Source of the DNA: Desulfobulbaceae bacterium UBA5173
GTDB taxonomy: Bacteria; Desulfobacterota; Desulfobulbia; Desulfobulbales; Desulfobulbaceae
Direction: 5' to 3'
Length of the DNA stretch: 27,147 nt
Assembly: GCA_002413355.1 (NCBI GenBank)
Contig: DHWV01000002.1
Span: 1-27,147, forward strand
The notes under the pieces are model-generated. The model ran no database searches. It saw only the letters and a list, made by a program, of their open reading frames with translations, and had not been told where the DNA came from. A program made the position numbers and the translations under genes. Below are positions 7,181 to 15,363 of the stretch, one piece after another. Position 1 is the stretch's first letter. Each line of letters starts with the position of its first letter.

Positions 7181-9895
7181 TCAGCTTTCGCTTGTATCAA
7201 GATGTTTTCCGTCCCGCATATTTACCTTCAGCGGCACGGCCAGCTCCATCACCGATTCCATCAACGGCACGACCAGAGCCTTGACAGAATCAGCCTCTTT
7301 TTCCGGCACCTCAAACACCAGCTCGTCATGGATTTGCAGGAGCAGCAGTGCCTTGCATTGGCGCGCCGTCAGCTCCTCATGCACCCTGAGCATAGCCAGC
7401 TTGATGATGTCCGCCGCTGTGCCCTGAATCGGGGTGTTGATCGCTGTCCGCTCGGCGAACTCGCGACGGGTGCGGTTGGAGGATTTGATCTCCGGCAGCT
7501 GCCTGCGCCTGCCCAGCAGGGTGCTGACATAGCCGTCAACGCGGGCTTGCGCAATCGTTTCCTCCATGAACCGCTTGATGCCCGGATATTGCTCAAAGTA
7601 ACGGTCAATGAAGAGCTGCGCCTCACGGCGGCTGATGCCGAGCTGCTCGGACAGGCCAAAGCTGGACATGCCATAGACGATGCCGAAGTTGATGCTCTTG
7701 GCAATCCGCCGCATTTCCGGGGTGATCAAGACCTTGGCCACCCGGAAGATATCCGCCGCAGTCTGGCTGTGAATATCGGCATCGCTCCAAAAGGCGGCCA
7801 GCAGCGCGGCATCTTGGCTGTAATGGGCGAGAACGCGCAGGTCAATCTGCGAATAGTCGGCGGAAAGCAGCAGGCAGCCCGGCTGGGCGACAAAGGCGGA
7901 GCGGATGCGGCGGCCTTCCTCAGTGCGGATGGGGATGTTCTGCAAATTCGGATTGCTGGAACTGAGCCGCCCGGTGGCTGTGCCGCATTGGTTGAACGAG
8001 GAATGCACTCGCCCGCTGATTGGATTGACATGCTCCGGCAGTCGGTCAACGTAGGTTGACTTCAGCTTGGCCAGATTGCGCCAGCGGAGAATCAAAGCGG
8101 GTAGCTCGTGCCGCCAGGCCAGCTTTTCCAGCACCTGCGCGTCGGTAGAATAGCCAGTCTTGGTCTTGCGGTCTCGCGGCAGATTGAGCTTGTCGAACAG
8201 AATTTCGGATAGCTGCTGAGGCGAGCTGATGTTGAAAGGCTGCCCGGCCAAGCGGTGTATTTCCGTTTCCAGCAAGGCAAGCTGGTCGCCGAATTCGTCC
8301 GAAAGCTGGCGCAATATCTCCTGATCAATCAGAATACCGCTGCGTTCCATGTCCGCCAAGACTGGAATCAGCGGGCTTTCCACTTCAGCAAAGAGCCGCC
8401 ACAGCCCCTGCCGCTCCAGCTCAGGCCGCTGCGCCACAAACAGGCGCAGGCTGCCATGCACATCCTCGCAGGAATAATCGCGCGCCTGCTCCAGCGGCAC
8501 CCGGGCAAAGGCATCCGCTGCCTTGTCGCCGCCCGTGACTTCGGCAAAGGATGTCAGCTTGAAGCCCTGCTCCTGGCAGAGATCATCGAGCTTATAGGTA
8601 TGGCGGCCTGGATCAAGCAGCCAGGCCCCAAGCATCGAGTCATAGAGCGGCCCATCCAGCTTGAGGCCGCCGTTCTGCGGCGCGGCCAAGACGGCGTAAT
8701 CATACTTGAGATTATGGCCAATTTTGGCGATGCGGGCATCGGTCAGCAGCGGGCCGATCAGCTCCAGCATGTCAGCCAAGGCGAGCTGGTCAGGCAGGAG
8801 ATTGCCCAGCACGTCCCGATGACCGCAGGCCAGATACCAAGCCCGCTCGGTGTCGGTGCAGAGCGAAAGGCCCACTAACTGCGCGGCCAGTGGATCAAGC
8901 GAAGTGGTTTCCGTGTCAATGACGAGCTGTGCCGTCGTCTTCAGCTCCTCCGCCAGATGGGCCAGCGCATCGCGGCTACGGACGAGCTGGAAGCCAGCAG
9001 TGCTCATGCCTGCTGTTGGCACATCGCTTTTCAGCAGGCTGAAGAATTCCAGCTCGGTCAGTAGCTCGCGCAGTTCTTCCGTCTTTGGCGCAGTGATCCG
9101 GTATTTCTCCAGATCAGCCTCAACCGCCGCTTGCTCATGCAGCCGCACCAGCTCGCGGGAGAGAAAAGCGGCTTCTTTATAGGCCAGCAGGTTATCTTTC
9201 ACCTTGGATTTCTTCAGCCCGGCAGCCTGCGCGTACAACTCTTCCAGCGTGCCGTGCTCCTCAATCAGCTTCTGCGCCGTCTTTGGCCCCACGCCTGGCA
9301 CGCCGCTGATGTTGTCTGAGGCATCGCCGGTAAGGGCAAAATAGTCGAGCAGCTTGGTCGGCGGCAGGCCGTATTTTTCCTCCACCGCCGCCGCGTCCAT
9401 CAGCTTGTCGCTCATCGGATCCCACAGATTTAGGTCATCTGAGACCAATTGCAGCAAGTCCTTGTCGCCGGAAGCCACAATCACCTTGCAGCCTTGGGCG
9501 ATGAGCAGACGGGCGGCAGAGGCGATCAGATCGTCCGCCTCCAAGCCCTGCTCGGCAAAGCTGAAAATGTTATACGCCTCGGTGATCCGGCGGATGTACG
9601 GAATCTGCACAGCCAAATCTTCCGGCATAGTGGGCCGGTTGGCTTTGTAGTCAGCGGAAATCTGATGCCGGAACACTGGCCCTCGGCTGTCAAAGGCGAC
9701 GGCAAGATATTCCGGCTGCCGTTCGCGCAGAATGCGGCGGAGGATGCTGATGAAGCCGTACACCGCGTGGGTGGGCAGACCGCTGGCAGTGTGCAGCGGC
9801 TTGACGGCATGAAAAGCACGATAAATGTACGCGCTGCCGTCAATCAGGTAGGCTGTTTTTTTGAGAAAGGGCAAACTGCCGGAGTGGATGTTCAC
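7181..9895 (-). CDS. polA: DNA polymerase I
   Basis: Replication and repair polymerase with all three activities predicted. The N-terminal 5'-3' exonuclease/flap domain starts at LIDGSAYIYRAFHA and includes GVPGVGPKTA. The 3'-5' proofreading domain has an intact DTE motif (Asp327, Glu329). The polymerase domain has catalytic Asp680 in SADYSQIDLR, the O-helix region RRIAKSINFGIVYG, and Asp857 in HDELVFEVP. Both polymerase aspartates are offset by 25 from the E. coli residues 705 and 882, which supports an intact 904-aa protein. I chose the GTG start at 9893-9895 because it overlaps the dapL stop codon as GTGA, with an AAGG-type ribosome-binding site inside the end of dapL. The upstream in-frame ATG would add 29 residues lying inside dapL. 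Translation is probably coupled to dapL. Confidence 0.96.
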   Translation of the reverse strand: MNIHSGSLPFLKKTAYLIDGSAYIYRAFHAVKPLHTASGLPTHAVYGFISILRRILRERQPEYLAVAFDSRGPVFRHQISADYKANRPTMPEDLAVQIPYIRRITEAYNIFSFAEQGLEADDLIASAARLLIAQGCKVIVASGDKDLLQLVSDDLNLWDPMSDKLMDAAAVEEKYGLPPTKLLDYFALTGDASDNISGVPGVGPKTAQKLIEEHGTLEELYAQAAGLKKSKVKDNLLAYKEAAFLSRELVRLHEQAAVEADLEKYRITAPKTEELRELLTELEFFSLLKSDVPTAGMSTAGFQLVRSRDALAHLAEELKTTAQLVIDTETTSLDPLAAQLVGLSLCTDTERAWYLACGHRDVLGNLLPDQLALADMLELIGPLLTDARIAKIGHNLKYDYAVLAAPQNGGLKLDGPLYDSMLGAWLLDPGRHTYKLDDLCQEQGFKLTSFAEVTGGDKAADAFARVPLEQARDYSCEDVHGSLRLFVAQRPELERQGLWRLFAEVESPLIPVLADMERSGILIDQEILRQLSDEFGDQLALLETEIHRLAGQPFNISSPQQLSEILFDKLNLPRDRKTKTGYSTDAQVLEKLAWRHELPALILRWRNLAKLKSTYVDRLPEHVNPISGRVHSSFNQCGTATGRLSSSNPNLQNIPIRTEEGRRIRSAFVAQPGCLLLSADYSQIDLRVLAHYSQDAALLAAFWSDADIHSQTAADIFRVAKVLITPEMRRIAKSINFGIVYGMSSFGLSEQLGISRREAQLFIDRYFEQYPGIKRFMEETIAQARVDGYVSTLLGRRRQLPEIKSSNRTRREFAERTAINTPIQGTAADIIKLAMLRVHEELTARQCKALLLLQIHDELVFEVPEKEADSVKALVVPLMESVMELAVPLKVNMRDGKHLDTSES

Positions 9896-11115
9896 GCCAA
9901 GGCCGCCTTGATCCGCTCCAAAGCTGTCACCACGTTCTCGCGTGAGTTGAAGGCCGAGAGGCGGATATAGCCTTGTCCGCATTTGCCGAAGCCTGCGCCC
10001 GGCGTGCAGACCACGCCAGCCTTGTTCAGCAGCAGGTCAAAGAATTCCCACGAGTCGCGCCCGCAGCGTATCCAAACATACGGTGCATTGGCCGCGCCGA
10101 CGTAGTCGTAACCCAGCTCCCGCACTGCTGCCGCAATCAGGTCGGCATTCTCCAAATAGCCGCTGATCAGGGCCTTGCACTGCGCCTTGCCTTCCTCTGA
10201 ATAGACCGCTTCAGCAGCCCGCTGCACCGGATAGGAGACACCGTTGAACTTGGTGCAATGACGGCGGTTCCAGAGGGGATGAATGAGCTGCTTGTTGCCT
10301 GCGCTGTCATAAGCGGCGCACTCTTTCGGTATCACCGTGTAGGCACAGCGGGTGCCGGTGAAGCCCGCGCTCTTGGAGTAGGAGCGGAACTCGATGGCAA
10401 CTTCCCGCGCCCCTTCAATCTCATAGATTGAATGCGGCAGGGACTCGTCGCGGATGAAGGCCTCGTAGGCCGCGTCAAAGAGGATAAGCGCCTTGTTGGC
10501 CTTGGCGTAGTCCACCCAGGTTTTCAGCTCCGCCTTGCTGATGGTCGAACCGGTGGGGTTGTTGGGAAAGCAGAGATAAATCAGGTCAACCGGCTCGCTC
10601 GGCAGCGCGGGCACATACTTGTTTTCCGCAGTGGAATCGAGATAAACCAAACCCTGATAGCGCCCCTCGGCAAACACGCCGGTGCGCCCGGCCATGACGT
10701 TGGTGTCCAAGTAAACCGGATACACCGGGTCAGGAATCGCCACCCGCGCATCCGTGCTGAACAGCTCCTGGATGTTGCCGGTGTCGCACTTCGCCCCGTC
10801 AGAGATGAATATCTCGTCCGCGCTGATCTCCGCGCCGCGAGCCTGAAAATCGTTCTTGGCAATCGTTTCGCGCAGGAAAGCGTAGCCCTGCTCCGGGCCG
10901 TAGCCACGGAAGCTGCTGTCCACGGCCATCTCGTCCACAGCCTTGTGGAAGGCGGAGATGCAGGCGGCTGGCAAGGCTTTGGTCACGTCGCCGATGCCGA
11001 GGCGGATGATGTGCTTGTCCGGGTTGGCCTGCTGGAACGCAGCCACCCGCTTGGCGATGTCGGAAAAGAGATAGGAAGCCTGGAGCTTCAGGTAATGCTC
11101 GTTGATTTTCAGCAT
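9892..11115 (-). CDS. dapL: LL-diaminopimelate aminotransferase
   Basis: This PLP enzyme converts tetrahydrodipicolinate directly to LL-diaminopimelate, skipping the succinylase or acetylase steps of lysine and peptidoglycan precursor synthesis. The 407-aa length is normal for DapL. Recognisable blocks are the N-terminal NEHYLKLQASYLFSDIAKRV, IRLGIGDVTKALP, FISDGAKCD, CFPNNPTG, and the PLP-lysine region FRSYSKSAGFTGTRCAYTV (Schiff-base Lys in SYSKSAG). The start at MLKINEHY (11113-11115) matches the family; the longer frame upstream runs through the promoter region. It is the first gene of a dapL-polA unit, with a good sigma-70 promoter upstream at 11177-11204. Confidence 0.95.
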   Translation of the reverse strand: MLKINEHYLKLQASYLFSDIAKRVAAFQQANPDKHIIRLGIGDVTKALPAACISAFHKAVDEMAVDSSFRGYGPEQGYAFLRETIAKNDFQARGAEISADEIFISDGAKCDTGNIQELFSTDARVAIPDPVYPVYLDTNVMAGRTGVFAEGRYQGLVYLDSTAENKYVPALPSEPVDLIYLCFPNNPTGSTISKAELKTWVDYAKANKALILFDAAYEAFIRDESLPHSIYEIEGAREVAIEFRSYSKSAGFTGTRCAYTVIPKECAAYDSAGNKQLIHPLWNRRHCTKFNGVSYPVQRAAEAVYSEEGKAQCKALISGYLENADLIAAAVRELGYDYVGAANAPYVWIRCGRDSWEFFDLLLNKAGVVCTPGAGFGKCGQGYIRLSAFNSRENVVTALERIKAALA

Positions 11116-11137
11116 GGCGCGGCGCAGGGGTTTTGTG

Positions 11138-11167
11138 TTGACAGAGTGCGTGGTGCGACGGTAAAGA
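11138..11167 (+). promoter_or_regulatory. Possible promoter for the SUMF1-fold gene
   Basis: TTGACA (11138-11143) is a perfect -35 box. The best -10 at 18-bp spacing is only TAAAGA (11162-11167). It would serve the plus-strand gene starting at 11228 and would overlap the outgoing dapL transcript. The weak -10 keeps confidence low. Confidence 0.3.
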
Positions 11168-11176
11168 AAGCACTGG

Positions 11177-11204
11177 ATATTACCTGATGCAGGTGAAAAG
11201 TCAA
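11177..11204 (-). promoter_or_regulatory. Sigma-70-type promoter for dapL-polA
   Basis: Read on the minus strand, TTGACT (11204-11199) is followed after 16 bases by TAATAT (11182-11177). This would start transcription near 11170 and leave a leader of about 55 nt before the dapL ATG. It is inferred from consensus match and position only. Confidence 0.5.
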
Positions 11205-11227
11205 GCTGCGGCGAGAGGCGCGGAGGC

Positions 11228-12139
11228 ATGGCGGAAGCGGACAAGAAAAAATCATTCTGGGAAATCTTTGCCATCGTTGTCGGCGCAATAGCCGCATTGA
11301 TCACGGCTGTTGCCGCCTTGCTTGCCGCGCTGAATGGCGGTGCCAAGGAAAAGCCACCAAAACCTGAAACTGTGCCAACAGCGCAGTCCGCGCCGACGAA
11401 GGTAGATAAGGAAGTCGCTGAACCAACGCAAGGTGACACCATAAATGATCAGGGCATATTGCTGGTTTATATGCCGGAAGGCTGCGTTGAGATGGGTTCG
11501 TCATCGGATGGTAAAGATCATGAAGAAGATGAGATCCCGGTACATGAGATCTGCGTGGATGGTTTTTATATGGGAAAATACGAAGTCACGCAAGGACAAT
11601 GGCAGAAAATCATGGGCAACAATCCGTCTTATTTCAAGAAGGGCGGCAATTATCCGGTTGAGCAGGCCTCTTGGAATGACGCGCAGAAGTTCATCAAGAA
11701 GCTGAACAGCCGGACTGGCAAGGAATACCGCTTGCCTACAGAAGCGGAATGGGAATACGCCTGCCGCGCGAACTCTCCCGGCAAATACTGCGGCGGCGAT
11801 GATTTGGATGCTGTAGCTTGGCACGGAAAGAACAGCGGTGACAGCACACACGCAGTCGGCGGCAGGGCTGCCAACTCCTTCGGTCTGTACGATATGAGCG
11901 GCAATGTTTGGGAGTGGTGCGCTGACAGGTACGGAAAAGATTATTACGCCTTCAGTTCGCAGAGCAACCCTGTTGGCCCTGAATCTGGCTCGGACCGCGT
12001 CGCTCGCGGCGGCGGCTGGAACCTTATGCCTTGGTTCATGCGTGTGGCTTACCGTGGCAGGTTCACGCCTAACAATCGCTACTACAACTTGGGCTTCCGG
12101 CTCGTTCTCTCAGGTCAGCAAGGTCAAGCAGGCAGGTAA
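11228..12139 (+). CDS. Membrane-anchored SUMF1/formylglycine-generating-enzyme-fold protein
   Basis: A 303-aa protein with a short cytoplasmic N-terminus, one hydrophobic segment at about 11-35, a Pro/Thr/Ala-rich linker, and a SUMF1/EgtB/PvdO-type domain from about residue 75 to the end. Family marks are FYMGKYEVTQGQW, PVEQASWNDA, YRLPTEAEWEYACR, FGLYDMSGNVWEW, RVARGGGW and the terminal NLGFRL. In true formylglycine-generating enzymes two copper-binding cysteines follow the RGGSW-type motif; here that stretch has no Cys, so sulfatase activation is unlikely. Many bacterial members with this fold have binding or unknown roles. AGAGG lies 9 nt upstream of the ATG. The function remains unknown, and no sulfatase gene is nearby. 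Confidence 0.85.
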   Translation: MAEADKKKSFWEIFAIVVGAIAALITAVAALLAALNGGAKEKPPKPETVPTAQSAPTKVDKEVAEPTQGDTINDQGILLVYMPEGCVEMGSSSDGKDHEEDEIPVHEICVDGFYMGKYEVTQGQWQKIMGNNPSYFKKGGNYPVEQASWNDAQKFIKKLNSRTGKEYRLPTEAEWEYACRANSPGKYCGGDDLDAVAWHGKNSGDSTHAVGGRAANSFGLYDMSGNVWEWCADRYGKDYYAFSSQSNPVGPESGSDRVARGGGWNLMPWFMRVAYRGRFTPNNRYYNLGFRLVLSGQQGQAGR

Positions 12140-12143
12140 AAAT

Positions 12144-12169
12144 GTCATTTCGAGCGCAGCGAGAAATCC
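12144..12169. repeat. Dispersed-repeat-like element (TCATTTCGAGC...GAGAAATC type)
   Basis: The bases TTTCGAGCGCAGCGAGAAA read as an imperfect palindrome. The flanking GTCAT...TCC matches a sequence type that is often scattered between genes in many bacterial genomes. Only one copy is in this window, so its repetitive nature is from general knowledge and is not shown here. Confidence 0.4.
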
Positions 12170-12269
12170 CTTCCTGCCGCTCACTCCTCATCAAGTTTTC
12201 ATCTCCTCCTAACACATTGCTAATGTGTGCCGGGTACATATTGGTACAGCAGGCTGGCTGCTTGCCCCA

Positions 12270-12326
12270 GTTCCCTGCCCGGCAAGGCAACCAGTGCGCG
12301 CTTCGGCATTGTGCCGCGCAGGGAAC
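12270..12326. repeat. Long inverted repeat (15-bp arms, one mismatch)
   Basis: The arms at 12270-12284 and 12312-12326 are reverse complements except for one position; both begin or end with GTTCCCTGC/GCAGGGAAC. The 27-nt loop contains GTGCGCGCTTCGGCAT. No T-run follows directly. It could be a mobile palindrome, a transcript-end structure for the SUMF1 gene, or a leader structure for the porin gene. Confidence 0.6.
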
Positions 12327-12363
12327 GATCTTGTCATGACGGCCTGCCCGCCGTTTATTTCTG

Positions 12364-12393
12364 CTGGAAAAAGCAATGCCGCTGGGGTATTAT
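12364..12393 (+). promoter_or_regulatory. Putative porin promoter (sigma-70-like, with an overlapping sigma-54-like match)
   Basis: TATTAT at 12388-12393 is a good -10 box. The element 18 bases upstream, CTGGAA (12364-12369), is a poor -35. The same region also reads TGG-N9-TGC (12365-12379), which gives the GG/GC spacing of a sigma-54 site but with weak flanks. The two readings cannot be separated by eye. Confidence 0.3.
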
Positions 12394-12446
12394 GCGCGTA
12401 ACAGTTTTTTGGCCCAAGGTTTAATATTTTGCAGGAGAGAAAGAAA

Positions 12447-13589
12447 ATGAGAAAACAGCACATCACGCTGGCTGCTGGAGCAATGCTGCTTGCCGCTGCC
12501 ACCGGGGCTTCAGCTCTGGAAGTGAAAACCGGCAATGACAAAGTGAACGTGGAGCTGTACGGCCAGATCAACCGGGCGGTCATGTATGCCGATGATGGCA
12601 ATGACAGCCAGTTCTTCCATGTTGACAACGACAACTCCAGCAGCCGTGTCGGCCTGAACGGCAAGATCGAGGTAAACGATTCACTGACTATCGGCAGCAA
12701 CTTGGAGCTGGAGTGGCAGGATAACGCCTCAAATCTGGTGTCAATGGACGCAGAGAGCATCTCTGGTGCGTTTGAGGATCGGCTGGTGGAGATGTATCTG
12801 GCCTGCAAGCACACTGGCAAGCTGTCGCTCGGCAAAGGAAAGATGGCTTCGGAGGATTCTTCAGAGACCGATCTGTCCGGCACCACGCTGGCAGCGTTGT
12901 CTGATGTCGCCAAGGTCGGCGGCGGGCTGAAGTTTTATGATCCGGCTTACGTGTCTCCGGCACCAGGCCCGGACGGAACGGTTGCGGACAACCGGCTCAC
13001 AGTCGGCAGCGTCTTCAGTAACATGGACGGCTTGGCCAAAAGGAACCGGGTGCGCTACGACACCCCGAAATTCGGTGGCTTCTCGCTGGCCGCAGCCGCA
13101 GGCGAGAAGGACATGACCGATGCCGCTCTGATGTATTCCGGCGAGTTTGAGGGAACCAAGGTGGAAGGCGCACTGGCTTGGGGTGATTTCGGCGACGAGA
13201 AACCCTACAGCCAGATCAACGGCTCCGCCTCTGTCCTGTTTCCGTTTGGCCTGAACCTGACCTTCGCCTCAGGAACCCGCGATTTGGACAAAATGCCTGC
13301 GGGCGGCGATGACCCGAAGTTCATGTACGGCAAGATCGGTTATATCTGCGACAAAATGTTTTCGGCTGGCCCCACGGCGTTTTCTGTTGACTACAGTGTG
13401 GACGAGAACATCAAGCGGCAGAACAAAGACGAAGAGGGCACTGCCTACGGTGTCCAGCTGGTGCAGAAGCTGTCTGCATACAGCACCGAGCTGTACGCCG
13501 CTTACCGCAGCTACAAGCTCGAAGACAACACCAAAGCTGACTATGATGACATAACTGTTGTCATGGGCGGCGCACGCCTCAAGTTCTGA
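12447..13589 (+). CDS. Outer-membrane porin
   Basis: A 380-aa protein with a Sec signal peptide (about 1-23, ending ASA before LEVKTG) and a beta-barrel pattern typical of general Gram-negative porins: early VELYGQINRAVMY strand, SSSRVGLNGKIEV, alternating Asp/Gly-rich turns, and a final aromatic strand ending GGARLKF. The C-terminal Phe is the usual BAM-recognition residue. AGGAG sits 9 nt before the ATG at 12447; an upstream in-frame TTG is not needed. It forms a diffusion channel in the outer membrane, with substrate preference unknown. A strong terminator-like hairpin follows at 13614-13643. Confidence 0.88.
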   Translation: MRKQHITLAAGAMLLAAATGASALEVKTGNDKVNVELYGQINRAVMYADDGNDSQFFHVDNDNSSSRVGLNGKIEVNDSLTIGSNLELEWQDNASNLVSMDAESISGAFEDRLVEMYLACKHTGKLSLGKGKMASEDSSETDLSGTTLAALSDVAKVGGGLKFYDPAYVSPAPGPDGTVADNRLTVGSVFSNMDGLAKRNRVRYDTPKFGGFSLAAAAGEKDMTDAALMYSGEFEGTKVEGALAWGDFGDEKPYSQINGSASVLFPFGLNLTFASGTRDLDKMPAGGDDPKFMYGKIGYICDKMFSAGPTAFSVDYSVDENIKRQNKDEEGTAYGVQLVQKLSAYSTELYAAYRSYKLEDNTKADYDDITVVMGGARLKF

Positions 13590-13613
13590 GCCTGAAGGCT
13601 GCTACCCCACCTG

Positions 13614-13643
13614 CGCTGAAGATGTCGCCCGGCATCTTCAGCG
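13614..13643 (+). terminator. Terminator-like hairpin after the porin gene
   Basis: CGCTGAAGATG (13614-13624) pairs perfectly with CATCTTCAGCG (13633-13643) around an 8-nt loop. It starts 25 nt after the porin stop. The downstream sequence is pyrimidine-rich but lacks a clean T-run, so termination may be partial and allow read-through into the response-regulator gene. Confidence 0.6.
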
Positions 13644-13692
13644 GCTCCGTCCCGCCGCTTTCCCCTCCTTTCTGTCACATCCAATCCACATC

Positions 13693-14394
13693 ATGGCCAA
13701 AGAAAAGATTCTCCTGGTTGAGGACGCAGAGGATATTCTCGAACTGGTTCGCTACAATCTGGCCAAAGAAGGCTGGCAGGTGAGCTGCGCCACGTCCGGC
13801 GAGGAAGCACTGAACGCTGTCCGCCAGACTGCCTTTGATTTAATCCTGCTCGATCTGATGCTGCCGGGTGTGGACGGTCTGGAAGTCTGCCGACGGCTGC
13901 GGCGCGATGCGGCCACAGCGCGTGTGCCGGTGATCATGCTCACTGCCAAGGGCGAGGAGACAGACATTGTTGTCGGCTTGGAGCTGGGCGCGGACGACTA
14001 CATGACCAAGCCCTTTAGTCCGCGTGTACTGACCGCTCGCATCCGGGCCGCTCTGCGCCGGGGCCGCCACGTTGAGCCGGGAGAGCAGGCCGACATTCTC
14101 AATATCGGCAGCTTGCAGATTGACCGCTCCCGCCATGAGATCTGCGTGCAAGGCGAGCCGGTGCGGTTGACCACCACCGAATTCGGTATCCTGAACTGCC
14201 TGACCAAGCGGCCCGGTTGGGTTTTCAGCCGCTACCAAATTGTCGAGGCAGTGCGCGGCGAAGATTACAGCGTCACTGACCGGGCCGTGGATGTGCAGAT
14301 TGTCGGCCTGAGGAAAAAGCTCGGCGATCTGGGAAGCTGCATTGAAACCGTGCGCGGGGTCGGCTACCGTTTCCGGGCGCAGGACGAAGGATGA
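13693..14394 (+). CDS. PhoB/OmpR-family response regulator
   Basis: A 233-aa two-domain transcription factor. The receiver domain has the acidic pair E10/D11, phospho-acceptor Asp54 (LLDLMLPGVDG), LTAKG and TKPFSP. The C-terminal winged helix runs from about 130 to 230, with LTTTEFGIL, DRAVDVQIVGLRKKLG and the terminal IETVRGVGYRF. It is closest in feel to PhoB among OmpR-type regulators, but no phoR-type kinase, phoU or pst genes are adjacent. It sits between a porin and molybdate transport genes; porin control would be a natural guess, but only a guess. The ATG at 13693 is set by the conserved start of the receiver (MAKEKILLVED). No clear ribosome-binding site is seen. Confidence 0.92.
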   Translation: MAKEKILLVEDAEDILELVRYNLAKEGWQVSCATSGEEALNAVRQTAFDLILLDLMLPGVDGLEVCRRLRRDAATARVPVIMLTAKGEETDIVVGLELGADDYMTKPFSPRVLTARIRAALRRGRHVEPGEQADILNIGSLQIDRSRHEICVQGEPVRLTTTEFGILNCLTKRPGWVFSRYQIVEAVRGEDYSVTDRAVDVQIVGLRKKLGDLGSCIETVRGVGYRFRAQDEG

Positions 14395-14573
14395 TGAATA
14401 CGCCAATTGTGCAGCCGCATCACCATTCCGCAGTATTCTCTACAGAGTTGTTTCTTCGCGTTTCCTGAATCCTGCTTTATCCGCTGATGCAAACTGGCCT
14501 CTTCTGCCACTGAGCAACCTGCTGCTCGCCCTGCCCTTGTTGCAATCCAACTACACAACCAAAGGACATGACC

Positions 14574-15329
14574 ATGAATCGCTTCAGAATCATCGCCGCC
14601 GCTCTCTTGCTTCAACTCTGCGCCGCGCTGGCCGTACAGGCGGAACCCATCCATCTTTCTGCCGCTGCCAGTCTCAAGGACGCGCTGCAAGAGATCCAAA
14701 CTGCCTACACGGCCAGCCATAAGGACAGCACGGTGCAAGCCAACTTCGGTGCTTCCGGCGCGCTGGCCAAGCAGATCGAGCAGGGTGCGCCTGCTGACAT
14801 CTTCATCTCAGCCAGCGAGGAATGGGTGAAATATCTGGCTGACAAGCAGATGGCTGCGCCGGGCAGGGGAAAGGTGCTGGCAGGCAACCAGCTTGTCTTT
14901 ATTGGCAGCCCAAAAGCGGCGGACTTCACCTTGGAGAAAGTGGGCACGCTTCAGCGCGTGGCTATCGGCAACCCGCAAAGCGTACCTGCGGGCCAGTACG
15001 CCAAGCAGGCTTTGGACAAAGCGGGCGTGTATGCGGCAATGGAGCAGGCCAAGAAGTTCGTCTTAGCCTCGGATGTGCGTCAAGCCCTGCTCTATGCGGA
15101 TCAGGAGGAGGTGGACGGAGCGTTTGTCTATAAAACAGACGCGCTACTGGCCAAGAAGGCCACAATCATCCTGACTGTGGGCGAGGATATGCACGAGAAG
15201 ATCAGCTATCCGATGCTCATGACTGTTGCCGGGGCAAAGAAGGCTGAAGCTAAGGCCTTCTATGACTATCTGAGCGGGCCGGAAGCCAAGGCTGTGTTGG
15301 CGAAGTACGGCTTCGAGGTGGCGAAGTAA
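14574..15329 (+). CDS. modA: Molybdate ABC transporter, periplasmic substrate-binding protein
   Basis: A 251-aa binding protein with a signal peptide (about 1-23, cleaving after VQA). Family motifs include LSAAASLKDAL, FGASGALAKQIEQGAPADIFISA, NQLVFIG, VAIGNPQSVPAGQYAKQAL and LSGPEAKAVLAKYGF. It captures molybdate (or tungstate) in the periplasm and passes it to ModB. AAAGG at 14561-14565 is 8 nt before the ATG at 14574 but only 2 nt before the ATG at 14568, so the second ATG is preferred. A 179-nt gap separates it from the response-regulator gene; no clear ModE operator was seen in it. Confidence 0.94.
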   Translation: MNRFRIIAAALLLQLCAALAVQAEPIHLSAAASLKDALQEIQTAYTASHKDSTVQANFGASGALAKQIEQGAPADIFISASEEWVKYLADKQMAAPGRGKVLAGNQLVFIGSPKAADFTLEKVGTLQRVAIGNPQSVPAGQYAKQALDKAGVYAAMEQAKKFVLASDVRQALLYADQEEVDGAFVYKTDALLAKKATIILTVGEDMHEKISYPMLMTVAGAKKAEAKAFYDYLSGPEAKAVLAKYGFEVAK

Positions 15330-15363
15330 GCTCGAAGCCACAATTCTGATAAATATTCAATTT

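Larger units (their letters stand above)
12140..12446. other. Gene-free 307-bp stretch with palindromes
   Basis: No plausible gene is seen on either strand. The stretch holds, in order: GTCATTTCGAGCGCAGCGAG at 12144-12163, running on to about 12169, which resembles widely dispersed intergenic repeats; a small hairpin ACACATT-GCT-AATGTGT at 12212-12228; a long imperfect hairpin at 12270-12326; a weak terminator-like stem ACGGC/GCCGT (12339-12354) followed by a T-rich tail; and the presumed porin promoter just before the ribosome-binding site AGGAG (12433-12437). Confidence 0.6.

Noticed and set aside
9896..9982. N-terminal extension of PolA from an upstream ATG
   Set aside because: It lies inside dapL, has no PolA-like sequence, and the GTG at 9895 has both the coupling overlap and the family start.
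11116..11442. Long N-terminal extension of DapL
   Set aside because: It would read antisense through the SUMF1-fold gene and its leader; normal DapL proteins start at the MLKINEHY position.
12365..12379. A confident sigma-54 promoter for the porin gene
   Set aside because: Only the GG/GC spacing fits; the flanking consensus is weak and a TATTAT -10 box lies just downstream, so it is kept only as an alternative reading.
14395..14573. A short gene or ModE operator between the response regulator and modA
   Set aside because: The open frame there has no protein-like features, and no ModE-type palindrome (ATCG...CGAT-like arms) could be found.
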